A stretch of 64,000 nt of DNA from RGIG1959 sp964564305 (GCA_964564305.1 CAZMAM010000002.1:1-64000), one strand, 5' to 3'; shown: positions 46,033 through 55,788, counted from the first letter of the stretch. The notes: a model not told the origin generated them from the letters alone. Program-made: numbers and translations.

Positions 46033-46086
46033 CATCGGGTGATTTATTCTGTCTCTTATTGTACCATAAATCACCCGATGATTCAA
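46033..46086 (-). promoter_or_regulatory. gltA promoter with overlapping 14-bp inverted repeat (operator candidate)
   Basis: On the minus strand TTGAAT (46086-46081) and TACAAT (46063-46058) are 17 bp apart. A perfect 14-bp inverted repeat, CATCGGGTGATTTA (46033-46046) / TAAATCACCCGATG (46067-46080), places one arm in the spacer and the other just past the start site, a layout suited to repression. Confidence 0.7.
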
Positions 46087-46241
46087 TAGTAAAACCCGTT
46101 TGCGCCCGATTTCGCGCTTTACGCGATAAAAAAGTCAAATGCGCTTTGCCCGGAGGGGAGAAAAGGATTTTTTTGAAGTTTTTGCCCGCGCCCAAGGTTA
46201 TTCGCGGAAAGCGAAAATCCGCTCTTTTTGTGCCCGGGCGC

Positions 46242-46271
46242 TTGACAAACCGGCAGAAACTGTGGTATTCT
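46242..46271 (+). promoter_or_regulatory. Promoter of the candidate structured RNA
   Basis: TTGACA (46242-46247) and TATTCT (46266-46271), 18-bp spacer. Confidence 0.65.
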
Positions 46272-46277
46272 TATGGC

Positions 46278-46489
46278 GATGTCCGGAAAATGAATCCGTG
46301 CGCGCTTTTGCCGAAAGCGCTGTGCGGTTCATATATAGGACGCACGGTCTTTTGGGCAAGAGCGGTGTGAAAGCAGGCAAAAACGATTCCTACAAAATTG
46401 TGGTCAGCGCACCGCTTCGGTCAAAAAGGCGGTTCGTCCGATATGTTTGTTAATCCCCGCCGTATTACGCGGCGGGGATTCTTCTATTT
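46278..46489 (+). ncRNA. Candidate structured non-coding RNA, ~200 nt
   Basis: A promoter and a strong terminator bracket about 200 bp with no convincing coding frame (the first ATG meets a stop after six codons). The transcript can fold: CCGTGCGCGCTTT (near 46294-46306) pairs with AAAGCGCTGTGCGG (near 46314-46327) through 13 pairs with one bulge, and GCGGTGTG pairs with CGCACCGC further on. Size and isolated layout resemble 6S-type RNAs, but I did not identify a family signature. A short peptide ending at 46453 (AFAESAVRFIYRTHG) is possible but has no ribosome site. Confidence 0.45.
46452..46489 (+). terminator. Strong rho-independent terminator
   Basis: AATCCCCGCCG (46452-46462) and CGGCGGGGATT (46470-46480) with a 7-base loop, then CTTCTATTTTTT. 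Confidence 0.85.
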
Positions 46490-46592
46490 TTTATTAATTT
46501 TGTAAATTTGCGGCGGCAAACGGGCATCGGACGGCATAAGCGCGAACGGCCCGGTGCGCAGAGAGTGGCTTACTGCCGTAAAAGCGAGCAGA

Positions 46593-49500
46593 TTAATTCC
46601 CGCTTATCAGCGTGTACAAAACCAAAACATCCGTTAAATCCACGATATCGTTCCAATCGGTATCGATTGAGCGAACCGAAACGGGCAACGCCTGTTCGCC
46701 CGCCACAGCGCGGAAAATGGGGAGCAACTCCGACACATTGGCGTTTTTCCACTTTTCTTCGCCCGAAGGGAGCCATTCGGTATGGGTATCACCGCATACC
46801 GGGCAGGTGCGCACGGATTGACCGGATGAATAGAAATCGGAAGATTCAATGATCATGGCGTCTTGGCCCCACGTGTGCTCGGATGCCGCTTTGCGGTTTG
46901 CGTTCTCGCCCAATGAAGAGAAGAAATTCACGGTATAATCGGCGCAAAACAGCCCGTCTTTCACGGTGACGCGGAAGGTTTGCCCGTCAAACGAGCTGCC
47001 CGCGTTTCCGGGGCGGAAGATTACGCACCCCGATTGCCCGTATCCGCCGTTGTCGATGAAGAAATCGCCGTTGGAACCGCTTTTGCCGAAGCGCCAGGTG
47101 GCGTTGTCGGAAAGTCTGGTTAAAGTCACGGTGGTGTTTTCGGAAAACGGGGTGTCTTTGGAAAAACTCCACGCCTGCCCGGTGTAGAACAGATCGGAAG
47201 GTGTATTGGCGGCGGGCCATGCCACACGGTACGCGTCTGCGTCCGCATCGTAACCGCTGTCAAAAGCGTACAGTGCGGCGAATCCGCCGGCGCTTCCCAT
47301 GCCTGTTTCTTTCATGTCGGGATTTAAGCACCATCTTCGGTGACCGACAACGTCGATATTGCTGTCGTCGCTGTCATCCATATATAAATCCACGCTGTAA
47401 GCGAGGGAAAGCTCACCCCAGCCTGCCCCTGCCAGATTGCTTGAGGAGCAGCCCGCGCTTCCCTGTTGATACAGGCTTTCGGGCATATCGGCGGGCTTAT
47501 CCTGAACATGCGCCAGCATGTTGTTTGCGGCACACAGCATAGACGCTGCCTGCGCCAGTTCGTTGTACGCTTCATTGAGGGTGACTTCGTCCAGCCCCGC
47601 GATATAGCGGTAAATATTCAACGCGTTTAAACCGTCCCGCAAAAAGGCGGCGTTGAGTTTTCCGGGAGAATACTTTCCGCCGGAGTATTCGGGGGCTTTA
47701 TCGTAAATCACGGTAGCGGTATCGGTGGGATGATTCTTGATGTACTGTGCGATTTCCGCCCGGCTTCTGGGCTGAATGTGATTGTTCAGAAACAGTCCGT
47801 TGTAGGCGTTTTCTCCAGCCTTGAGGGCGAATGTGCCCAGGCGGCCGGAAAGAAGCCGAACGGAGCCGGGAAATTGCACCGTATGTGCCTGCTTGATATT
47901 GTTGTAAAAAATATCAACCGCCAAATCGGCAAATTTGTCGGGTACCGGCAACTGCACCGTGACCGATCCGGCCGGTTCAATATTTTTGCCCGAAGAAGTC
48001 AGTGAAACCGAATAAGTGATTCCAGTAGGTGTTTGGCTGATGGCGGAAACACGAAGAACGGCACCGCTTGGCAAAGCCCCGGGCTCGTTGGCTTTCACAA
48101 CGGATCCGGTTGCCGTATCTTTGTATTCCGTAAGCGGGGTAACCGGCAACCCGTTTTCCGCGGCATAATTCTGGGCATAGGAATTTTGGTGCACATAAAC
48201 CGTTTTCAGTTTTCCGCAGTTAGCCAATACGGACGAATCGATTTCGGTAATGCTTTCGGGCAATGTAATTTCCGAGAGATTTTCGCAGCGGGAAAACGCG
48301 CCGTATCCTATGCCGGTGACGGTCGGAGGCAGGATAAGTGCCTTGAGCGATGAGCAATCGGTAAAGGCATCGCTGCCGATTTTGGCGATGCCCTCGGGTA
48401 GGTGCACGGCGGTGAGGTGTTTACAATGCGCGAACGCGCCCGGCCCTATGTTCAATACGCTTGCCGCAACGGTAACCTCGGAGGTTTTGCCGCAGGGAAA
48501 CCAAACGAGCGTCTTTGCGTTTTTGGAAAAGAGCACGCCGTCAACGTCCCGGTATGCCGGGTTATTCGCATCCGCCCGAACGGTTGTGAATGCCGGACAG
48601 TCGCCGAAAGCGCGGTTGAGGTTCTCCGGATACACACGGGTAACCGAGGCGGGAAGAATAACGGTAGTCAGAGCGGGGCAGTCGGTAAAACAGGTGTCGT
48701 ATGTGAATAAACCGTCGCTGAGGGTAACGGTTTGCAAAGCCGTGCAATGGCGAAATGCCTCATATTCGACATAGGTGACGGATTCCGAAAAGATGACGTC
48801 GGTAAGCTGCTCGCAATCGGCAAACGCTTCGTACGCAATGGTGTGTATGCCGTTTGGCACGGTATATTTTCCCGCTTTGCCAAAGGGGCAGAACATCAAT
48901 GTTCCGCGGTCTGCGGAAATCAGCACGCCGTCGATATCCCGGTATTTCGTATTGCCGGCGTTTACATGAAACGCCTGAAGCGCCGTGCAGCCGGTAAAGA
49001 TTCCGTTTTGGATATCGGTAAGCGATGCGGGAATGGTCACGTCGGTAAGCCGGGTACATCCTTCAAATGCGCCCCATGCGATTTCGGTCAGGCCCTGCGG
49101 CAGAATAATCGAGGGCAGGGAAGAGCAGCCCGAGAATGCGTTCCACCCGATTCGGGTCATGCCGTCCGGCAGTGTGACGGAAGTCAGCGATGAGCAGTTT
49201 GCGAATACATTTTCACTAATCTCGGTCAAGCCTTGCGGCAGAATAATCGAGGGCAGGGAAGAGCATTCCGAGAACGCGCTGTAGCCTATTTCGGTGATGC
49301 TTTCGGGAAGAGTGACCGAAATCAGAGACGAACAGGTTTCAAAAGCACCGTCGGCTATTGTTTGAACGGTCGGCGGAATTTGCACTGAAGTGAGAAAAGC
49401 GCGCCCGGAAAAGGCATATGCCCCGATTCCCGCTACCGTGTGCCCGTCCAGCGTTTCCGGGACGGCAAGATCCGCTGTATTCCCAAGGTAATCGGTTATG

Positions 49501-49661
49501 ATAACGGTATCGTCTTCCTGTATTTCGTATACATATTCTCCGCTGCTGTCGGTGGCGGTTCCGGTTTCGGCAGAAATCACGCTTAGGGAAACCCCAAAGC
49601 AAAGCATACAGCAAAGGAGCAAAAGAATAATGCCCGCCAAAGAAACGCCGGATTGTTTCAT
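46593..49661 (-). CDS. Secreted BspA-type leucine-rich-repeat protein with CAP domain and dockerin-like tail
   Basis: A 1022-residue secreted protein. A signal peptide (GIILLLLCCMLCFGVSLSVISA) is followed by about 18 BspA/LRR_5 repeats (AFxxCSSLxxVTLPESITEIG pattern) over residues 60-520. A linker of about 150 residues precedes a CAP/SCP-like domain (about 690-890, with NLAGAGWGE and GHRRWCLNP). The C-terminus (about 970-1022) carries one good dockerin-type calcium loop (DTDWNDIVDLTDVLVLYTL) preceded by a degenerate one (NANVSELLPIFRAVAGE). LRR_5 proteins act in adhesion; CAP domains occur in diverse secreted proteins. There is no sorting signal or membrane anchor, so surface retention might depend on the dockerin-like tail. 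Confidence 0.85.
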   Translation of the reverse strand: MKQSGVSLAGIILLLLCCMLCFGVSLSVISAETGTATDSSGEYVYEIQEDDTVIITDYLGNTADLAVPETLDGHTVAGIGAYAFSGRAFLTSVQIPPTVQTIADGAFETCSSLISVTLPESITEIGYSAFSECSSLPSIILPQGLTEISENVFANCSSLTSVTLPDGMTRIGWNAFSGCSSLPSIILPQGLTEIAWGAFEGCTRLTDVTIPASLTDIQNGIFTGCTALQAFHVNAGNTKYRDIDGVLISADRGTLMFCPFGKAGKYTVPNGIHTIAYEAFADCEQLTDVIFSESVTYVEYEAFRHCTALQTVTLSDGLFTYDTCFTDCPALTTVILPASVTRVYPENLNRAFGDCPAFTTVRADANNPAYRDVDGVLFSKNAKTLVWFPCGKTSEVTVAASVLNIGPGAFAHCKHLTAVHLPEGIAKIGSDAFTDCSSLKALILPPTVTGIGYGAFSRCENLSEITLPESITEIDSSVLANCGKLKTVYVHQNSYAQNYAAENGLPVTPLTEYKDTATGSVVKANEPGALPSGAVLRVSAISQTPTGITYSVSLTSSGKNIEPAGSVTVQLPVPDKFADLAVDIFYNNIKQAHTVQFPGSVRLLSGRLGTFALKAGENAYNGLFLNNHIQPRSRAEIAQYIKNHPTDTATVIYDKAPEYSGGKYSPGKLNAAFLRDGLNALNIYRYIAGLDEVTLNEAYNELAQAASMLCAANNMLAHVQDKPADMPESLYQQGSAGCSSSNLAGAGWGELSLAYSVDLYMDDSDDSNIDVVGHRRWCLNPDMKETGMGSAGGFAALYAFDSGYDADADAYRVAWPAANTPSDLFYTGQAWSFSKDTPFSENTTVTLTRLSDNATWRFGKSGSNGDFFIDNGGYGQSGCVIFRPGNAGSSFDGQTFRVTVKDGLFCADYTVNFFSSLGENANRKAASEHTWGQDAMIIESSDFYSSGQSVRTCPVCGDTHTEWLPSGEEKWKNANVSELLPIFRAVAGEQALPVSVRSIDTDWNDIVDLTDVLVLYTLISGN

Positions 49662-49719
49662 ATATATCCCCCTTGTTGGTCATCATATACCACGAAAGGC
49701 GCGATTGTTTCACTCACCG

Positions 49720-51231
49720 TCAGCAAAGCGGGGCCAAAATGCGCAAAACGCCGTCCAAAAGCCATTTGAAGAATCCCGAGCCGACATTCTTCAGGGTGCG
49801 TTCTTCACATTTTTCCTGTGTTGTTAAAAAGTCGGTTTTCAATTGCTCCAGAAGCGAAGCGCGGTAAAAAAGAGAGTTATTTTCAAAATGCAAAAAGAGA
49901 CTGCGGTAATCTAGATTCACCGAACCCACGGTGCCGATTTCTCCGTCCACTAAAGCGGCTTTCGCGTGGACGAATCCGGGCGTGTACTCGTAAATTTTTA
50001 CGCCCGCCTGAAGCAGAACGGGGTAAAAACTGCGCGACATCCGAAACACCATTTTCTTGTCCGGGATGGCCGGCATAATAATGCGGATATCCACGCCTCT
50101 TCTTGCCGCGCGGCGAAAAGCGTCCAGTAACGCGTTTCCGGGCAACAGGTACGGCGTATAGAACCATGCGGTTTCTTTTGCCTGAGAAAGCAGATCGATG
50201 TACAGTTCATTGGAGATGGCGTCGTTTTCCAGCGGGGAATCGTAGTAGCTGAGTACTAAGCCGTCCGGTGCATTGGGAATATCGTCCGGCGGGTCTGTTA
50301 GATATTTTGCCGAAATCCGTTCTTTGGCAAACGCGTTCCAAAACTGAATGAACATCCGCGTATAATTTTGTACCGCCGCGCCTTTCAGGCGAAACCCGAT
50401 ATCCTTCCAATGACCGTATTTCACAATATCGTTGATGTATTCGTCTGCGAGATTGATTCCTCCGGTGAAAACAACCTTTCCGTCTATGATCATCATTTTG
50501 CGGTGATCGCGGCAATTGACGGTGCCTTTGATGATAACCATCGGGTTAAACGTTTCGCAGTGAATGCCCATTTTGCGCAACCGCTGTGCATCGGATTTGG
50601 TATAAGTGGAAATGCTGCCTAAATCGTCGTACAGCATACGTACATCCACACCCTGAGCCGCTTTACGCGCGAGAATTTCCACAATGGTGTCCCACATTCT
50701 GCCACTCGCCACAATAAAATATTCCAAAAAGATAAAGCGCTGCGCCTTTTCCAATTCGGCGATCATATCCGGGAACATATCGTCCCCTAAGGAATAATAT
50801 TTTGCTTCCCGGTTGATATGTAGCGGAAATCCGGTTTTGTCTTCCACCCAGCGAAATGTCTGCGCAAGCCGCTTATTTTCTAAAAGCAGGGAGGCATGAA
50901 GCGGAGCGGAATGAAACCGGTCTTTGGGTAAAGCGGGCGCCTGCTGCATTTTTTTGCGCAAAGGCCGGGTGGTGCGCTTGTTGCCGAAAAATAAATACAA
51001 CAGCGCTCCGGCAACGGGAAATGTCAGAATAATCAGCAGCCACAAAATTTTATAAGTGGATTCGTCCTGTTTTGTGATGATATACAACACAAACAACAAC
51101 GCCAAGACAGACAGCACACCCTGAATGATGCCTGCCCAGGGAGAAAGCCACCGAAATACAACGATTAGCCACAAAAGCTGCAATAACGCAGCGGGCAAAA
51201 CGGTCAGAATATGACGGAGAACTTTATTCAC
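49720..51231 (-). CDS. cls: Cardiolipin synthase
   Basis: A 503-residue membrane phospholipase-D-type enzyme joining two phosphatidylglycerols. Two N-terminal helices (about residues 10-60, then KRTTRPLRKK) precede two HKD motifs: HRKMMIID with GGINLADEY (near 240) and HAKAALVDG with GSVNLDYRS (near 422). The GTG start overlaps the tatD stop (GTGA), so the genes are translationally coupled. Confidence 0.93.
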   Translation of the reverse strand: MNKVLRHILTVLPAALLQLLWLIVVFRWLSPWAGIIQGVLSVLALLFVLYIITKQDESTYKILWLLIILTFPVAGALLYLFFGNKRTTRPLRKKMQQAPALPKDRFHSAPLHASLLLENKRLAQTFRWVEDKTGFPLHINREAKYYSLGDDMFPDMIAELEKAQRFIFLEYFIVASGRMWDTIVEILARKAAQGVDVRMLYDDLGSISTYTKSDAQRLRKMGIHCETFNPMVIIKGTVNCRDHRKMMIIDGKVVFTGGINLADEYINDIVKYGHWKDIGFRLKGAAVQNYTRMFIQFWNAFAKERISAKYLTDPPDDIPNAPDGLVLSYYDSPLENDAISNELYIDLLSQAKETAWFYTPYLLPGNALLDAFRRAARRGVDIRIIMPAIPDKKMVFRMSRSFYPVLLQAGVKIYEYTPGFVHAKAALVDGEIGTVGSVNLDYRSLFLHFENNSLFYRASLLEQLKTDFLTTQEKCEERTLKNVGSGFFKWLLDGVLRILAPLC

Positions 51232-52004
51232 GGTGATTCCCCCTTTAATGAAAAAAGTGTCAAAGCGTTTTGAACGGTCGCACGCAAATATTGTTCTGCG
51301 GTGATTCCCCGCAAAGCGGCAACGGTTTGCGCAATGTAGGGGATTTTAGTGGAATCGTTTCGCCTTCCCCGAAACGGTTCAGGGGTCATGTACGGAGCGT
51401 CCGTTTCTGTCAATAACCGATTTAGCGGTGCACTCGCCGCAACGTCCGGCACCTTTCGGGCGTTTTTAAACGTAACGGCTCCGCCTATGCCAATATACAT
51501 TCCCAACTTCGTTACTTCACGCATCATTTCCACACTGCCGGAAAACGCGTGTAAAACGCCTTTCGGTTTTTCTCTCTGTAAAATTTCAAGCGTATCCCCG
51601 TGTGCGTCGCGGTCGTGCACAATCACGGGAAGATGATGTGCTTTGGCCATGCGTATTTGCGCCGTAAACCATTTTTGCTGCACATCTTTGGGCGAGGCGT
51701 TCCAATAATAATCCAGCCCGATTTCACCTACCGCGACTACCTTCGGATTCGAAAGCAATTTATCGATTTGCGCGAGATCACGCTCGGTTGCGTGCTGCAG
51801 ATTTTCCGGGTGAAATCCCACAGCGGCGTACACAAAAGGATAACGCTGCGCCAGCTGAATCGCTTCCAAAGAAGAGGCCAAATCGACCGCGCATTCGATA
51901 ATTCCCGTCACACCGTTTTGCGGCATGGAGCGGAGCAGTTCCTCCCGGTCGCTGTCAAACCGGCTGTCCGAATAATGGGCGTGTGTATCGAATATCGGTT
52001 CCAT
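51228..52004 (-). CDS. tatD: TatD-family metal-dependent hydrolase
   Basis: A 258-residue TIM-barrel nuclease. FDTHAHYSD, GEIGLDYYW, VIVHDRDAHGDTL and LLTETDAPYMTPEPFRG are the metal-binding and family motifs. The start is the ATG at 52004 (MEPIFDTHAH); longer frames to 52109 run into metG. The position next to metG is common in Bacillota. Confidence 0.93.
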   Translation of the reverse strand: MEPIFDTHAHYSDSRFDSDREELLRSMPQNGVTGIIECAVDLASSLEAIQLAQRYPFVYAAVGFHPENLQHATERDLAQIDKLLSNPKVVAVGEIGLDYYWNASPKDVQQKWFTAQIRMAKAHHLPVIVHDRDAHGDTLEILQREKPKGVLHAFSGSVEMMREVTKLGMYIGIGGAVTFKNARKVPDVAASAPLNRLLTETDAPYMTPEPFRGRRNDSTKIPYIAQTVAALRGITAEQYLRATVQNALTLFSLKGESP

Positions 52005-52047
52005 CACTTTCGCGTAAATCCCCTTGTAAATCCCCGTACAGATGTTT

Positions 52048-54006
52048 TCAGCGGATTTTGCTGCCCGGAGCAGCGCCGTCCGCAAACAGCACGCAAACCC
52101 GGCTTTCACCTTTTTCGTCTGTGCTGTCGGCTGCCAGCAGCATTCCCCGGCTTTCCACGCCGCAGAATGTCGCAGGGGCCAAATTTGCCGCTAAGATGAC
52201 GTTTTTCCCCGTCAGTTCATCCGGCCGGTAATAGGGCGCAATGCTCGAAACGATTATCCGAGGTTTGCCCGATCCATCGTCCAAAGTGAGTTTCAGCAAT
52301 TTCTTTGCCCGTTTCACGGGTTCGCACGCCAGGACCTTGGCCACGCGCAGATCGGTTTTCGCAAAAGTTTCATAGGGAATCTCCGGCAAAAACGCCGCTT
52401 GCTCCGGAAGATTTTCCGATTCGGGCGTTTTGGCTTGTTCGGATTCGGCTGCCTCCGCTGCGATTTGCGCCGAAATTTTATCTTTATCCAGTCGCTCAAA
52501 AAGCGGAGCGGAAAGGGCAACGGTGTAACGCTCGCAAGGACACAGCATGGCTTCATCCGTAAACGTCTCACTCAACCCAAGCTGCTGCCGAATTTTTTGC
52601 GCGGCCTTCGGTATAAACGGGGCAAGCATCACCCCAAGTGTTTTGATTCCCTCCAAAAGCTGATACAAAACCTGCTGCAGTCGGATTTTTTGCGTTTCGT
52701 CTTTGGCCAGAAGCCACGGTGCGGTTTCATCGATGTACTTGTTGCACCGCTTGGCAAAAGACATCGCGCATTCTGCGGCATCCGCGTTGCGGTAGTCGTC
52801 CATCAGTTCCCGGTAATGCCGCACGGCGCTTTCCCGGCTTTGCTGAATCTCCTGATCTTGCGGGTTTTCGGTCTCGGGTTTGGAAATGATTCCTCCGAAA
52901 TATTTATTCGCCATGGCGGCGGTGCGACTGACCAAATTTCCCAGCGTGTTTGCCAAGTCCGCATTGTACCGGGTGATCAGGCTTTCATAAGTGATGGTGC
53001 CGTCGTCCGCGTAAGGCATGGCGGAAAGCAGGTAATACCGCACCGCGTCTGAACCGAACCGCTCTACCAGTTCATCGGCGTACAGCACATTTCCGCGGGA
53101 TTTGCTCATTTTGTCCTCGCCGGAAAGCAGCCACGGGTGCCCAAGTACCTGTTTGGGCAGCGGCAGATCCAGCGCCATGAGGATAATCGGCCAGAATACG
53201 GTGTGAAACCGCATAATATCCTTGCCGATAACGTGCAAATCGGCGGGCCAGTATTTTTCAAAAGCTTGCGCGCTCCCGTCGGGGCTGTACCCCAAAGCGG
53301 TGATGTAATTGAGCAGCGCATCGATCCAGACATAGATCACATGCTTGGGATCGAAATTCACGGGGATGCCCCATGCGAAGGAAGTGCGCGAAACGCACAA
53401 ATCCGAAAGCCCGGGTTTCAGGAAGTTGTTGACCATTTCCGCCCGGCGGGATTCCGGTCGGAAAAAGGCGGGGTTTTCCTCATAATAACGCATTAGCCTG
53501 TCTTGGTATTTTCCGGTGCGCAGGAAATACGCCTCCTCTTTGGCGTCGACCACTTCCCGCCCGCAATCGGGACATTTGCCGTCCACCAACTGGGATTCGG
53601 TGAAAAACGATTCGCAGGGCACGCAATATTTGCCTTCGTATTCGCTTTTATAAATATCCCCTTTGCGGTACAGCGTTTCAAATACCTTTTGTACCGCTTT
53701 CTCGTGCTCGGGGTCGGTAGTGCGGATAAACTTATCGTAAGTAGTGTCTAAGCAATCCCATTGGGCGCGGATTTCCGAGGAAATTCCGTCTACATATTCC
53801 TGCGGACTGACGCCCTTTTCTTTTGCGGCCTGTTCGATTTTCTGGCCGTGTTCGTCTGCACCGGTGCAAAAGTATACATCGTACCCGCAGATTCGCTTGT
53901 AGCGGGCGATCATATCCGCCAGAACAATATCGTAACAGTTCCCGATATGCGGCTTGCGCGAAGCGTACGCGATGGCGGTTGTCAGATAAAACGTCTTTTT
54001 CGGCAT
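52048..54006 (-). CDS. metG: Methionyl-tRNA synthetase
   Basis: Class I synthetase of 652 residues. The HIGH-type sequence is HIGN near residue 20, the zinc knuckle has CVPCESF and CPDCGRE, KMSKS appears as KMSKSRGN, and a C-terminal tRNA-binding domain (KTDLRVAKVLACEPV) supports dimerisation. The ATG at 54006 follows GGAGTGG; a longer frame to 54279 crosses the promoter. Confidence 0.95.
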   Translation of the reverse strand: MPKKTFYLTTAIAYASRKPHIGNCYDIVLADMIARYKRICGYDVYFCTGADEHGQKIEQAAKEKGVSPQEYVDGISSEIRAQWDCLDTTYDKFIRTTDPEHEKAVQKVFETLYRKGDIYKSEYEGKYCVPCESFFTESQLVDGKCPDCGREVVDAKEEAYFLRTGKYQDRLMRYYEENPAFFRPESRRAEMVNNFLKPGLSDLCVSRTSFAWGIPVNFDPKHVIYVWIDALLNYITALGYSPDGSAQAFEKYWPADLHVIGKDIMRFHTVFWPIILMALDLPLPKQVLGHPWLLSGEDKMSKSRGNVLYADELVERFGSDAVRYYLLSAMPYADDGTITYESLITRYNADLANTLGNLVSRTAAMANKYFGGIISKPETENPQDQEIQQSRESAVRHYRELMDDYRNADAAECAMSFAKRCNKYIDETAPWLLAKDETQKIRLQQVLYQLLEGIKTLGVMLAPFIPKAAQKIRQQLGLSETFTDEAMLCPCERYTVALSAPLFERLDKDKISAQIAAEAAESEQAKTPESENLPEQAAFLPEIPYETFAKTDLRVAKVLACEPVKRAKKLLKLTLDDGSGKPRIIVSSIAPYYRPDELTGKNVILAANLAPATFCGVESRGMLLAADSTDEKGESRVCVLFADGAAPGSKIR

Positions 54007-54055
54007 AATACCACTCCTTGGCTGCACGGACAAATGGCGTCTGTCGGCATCAAAT

Positions 54056-54084
54056 AGTATATCAGGAAATCGAAAAATTGGCAA
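54056..54084 (-). promoter_or_regulatory. Promoter of metG
   Basis: On the minus strand TTGCCA (54084-54079) and TATACT (54061-54056), 17-bp spacer. Confidence 0.7.
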
Positions 54085-54246
54085 GAGTCTTGTTGTCTTC
54101 GTTCGCAAATTGGTCTTTACCCGAAAATCTTCCGGTGAAAATTTGTCTCGCGAATTCTGTCGGGTCGCTCGCGCACGGATACCATTGAACTCATTCGGGG
54201 GAAACCCCGGATAAATCGGGAAATTTGCAAAAAATACGGTTGCCGC

Positions 54247-54275
54247 TTGCAATTTTTCGATTTTCCGGGTATAAT
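54247..54275 (+). promoter_or_regulatory. Promoter of ilvE
   Basis: TTGCAA (54247-54252) and TATAAT (54270-54275), 17-bp spacer. Its spacer (TTTTTCGATTTTCC) resembles that of the divergent metG promoter (ATTTTTCGATTTCC). Confidence 0.75.
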
Positions 54276-54345
54276 ACATTTGCTTTCAGAGAAGCGCTTT
54301 CAAATGTTGCGGGAGAGTATCCCCCAAAAAGGAGCGAAAAATATT

Positions 54346-55416
54346 ATGCAAGCGATTCGCGTGGAATTGGCCAAAACGCTCAAGCCCAAACCGCAAGATG
54401 CATCTCATTTGGGTTTTGGCAGCATCTTTACCGATCATATGTTTGTGATGAACTACGATGAGGGCCAAGGCTGGCACGATCCGCGCATTGTGCCCTACGG
54501 GCCGCTGTCGCTGGATCCCGCCGCGATGTGCTTGCATTACGGACAGGAAGTGTTCGAGGGCATGAAGGCGTACCGCGCGCCCGATGGCAGGGTATTGCTC
54601 TTCCGACCGGATAAAAATATGGCTCGGCTCAATGTTTCCAATGACCGGCTGTGTATTCCGCCCATCGATGAAGCGTTTGCGGTGGAAGCGGTCAAAAAGC
54701 TGGTTGCTATCGAACAGGATTGGATTCCTCAGGCACCCGATACCGCGCTGTACATCCGCCCGTTTATTATTTCGGTGGATCCGCACCTGGGTGTGCACCC
54801 GGCGCATCATCTGCTCTTTCTGATTATATTGTCCCCGGTGGGGTGCTATTATCCCGAAGGGCTCAATCCCGTCAAAATCTATGTAGAGCGCAAATATGTC
54901 CGTGCGGTGCGCGGCGGCATGGGCTTTACCAAAACGGCAGGCAATTACGCCGCATCGTTAAAGGCGCAGGAAGTGGCGGAGGAGCAAGGGTACACGCAGG
55001 TGCTCTGGCTCGACGGTGTAGAGCGCCGCTATATTGAAGAAGTCGGCACAATGAACGTGTTCTTTAAAATCAGCGGCGAGGTCATTACCCCCGCTCTTCA
55101 GGGCAGTATTCTGGGCGGAATTACCCGAATGTCCTGTATTGAAATGCTCCGCTCGTGGGGTGTTCCGGTAACGGAGCGCAAGCTTGCGCTTCAGGAAGTG
55201 ATCGACGCTGCGCAAAACGGCTCCTTGGAAGAAGCTTTCGGAACGGGAACCGCCGCTGTGATTTCTCCCATCGGGGAATTGCGGGTAGACGACGAATGTA
55301 TTACCATTAACAACGGTGAAATCGGCCCCATCGCTCAAAAATTATACGATACGCTCACCGATTTGCAAAACGGTTGCGTTCCCGATCCATTCGGCTGGAC
55401 GGTGGCGGTGGAATAA
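54346..55416 (+). CDS. ilvE: Branched-chain amino acid aminotransferase
   Basis: A 356-residue PLP enzyme of fold type IV interconverting Leu, Ile and Val with their 2-oxo acids. The PLP lysine is in FTKTAGNYAAS; HYGQEVFEGMKAYR and EEVGTMNVFF are signatures of the class. The ATG at 54346 follows AAGGAGCG. Confidence 0.94.
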   Translation: MQAIRVELAKTLKPKPQDASHLGFGSIFTDHMFVMNYDEGQGWHDPRIVPYGPLSLDPAAMCLHYGQEVFEGMKAYRAPDGRVLLFRPDKNMARLNVSNDRLCIPPIDEAFAVEAVKKLVAIEQDWIPQAPDTALYIRPFIISVDPHLGVHPAHHLLFLIILSPVGCYYPEGLNPVKIYVERKYVRAVRGGMGFTKTAGNYAASLKAQEVAEEQGYTQVLWLDGVERRYIEEVGTMNVFFKISGEVITPALQGSILGGITRMSCIEMLRSWGVPVTERKLALQEVIDAAQNGSLEEAFGTGTAAVISPIGELRVDDECITINNGEIGPIAQKLYDTLTDLQNGCVPDPFGWTVAVE

Positions 55417-55422
55417 ATAAAG

Positions 55423-55785
55423 CGTGAGAGGAGCGGGCAATCGCGTGCGGTTTTCGCATGAGGAAAGTCCGAGCTCCACAGGGCGGGATAACGGCTAACG
55501 GCCGCCGGGGGTGACCCTAGGGAAAGTGCAACAGAAATATACCGCCGCGAAAGCGTGAAAGGGCTTTGCGTCTTTTCGGGGTTTTGCGGTAAGGATGGAA
55601 AGGCGAGGTAAGAGCTCACCGGCGCACGGGAGACCGTGCGGCCCTGTAAACCCTATCCGGAGCAACGCCGATCAAAGCGATACATTGGCCCGATGTGCTT
55701 TAACGGGCGGCTGGAGCCGCGCGGCAACGTGCGGTCGAGATAGATGATTGTCCAAGACAGAACTCGGCTTACAGCTCCTCTCATT
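55423..55785 (+). ncRNA. rnpB: RNase P RNA
   Basis: The conserved core is present: GAGGAAAGTCCGAGCTC, CAACAGAAATATACCG, GTAAGAGCTCACCGG, and AGATAGATGATTG followed by ACAGAACTCGGCTTA. The P1 helix closes the molecule: GAGAGGAGC (55426-55434) pairs with GCTCCTCTC (55774-55782). The gene begins 6 bp after the ilvE stop, so it may be cut from a joint transcript or use a promoter inside ilvE. Confidence 0.95.
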
Positions 55786-55788
55786 TTG

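Noticed and set aside
46139..46453. Protein-coding gene in the candidate RNA region
   Set aside because: The frame crosses the promoter, has no ribosome site at a usable start, and ends exactly at the terminator stem; a structured RNA fits better, though a short peptide is not excluded.
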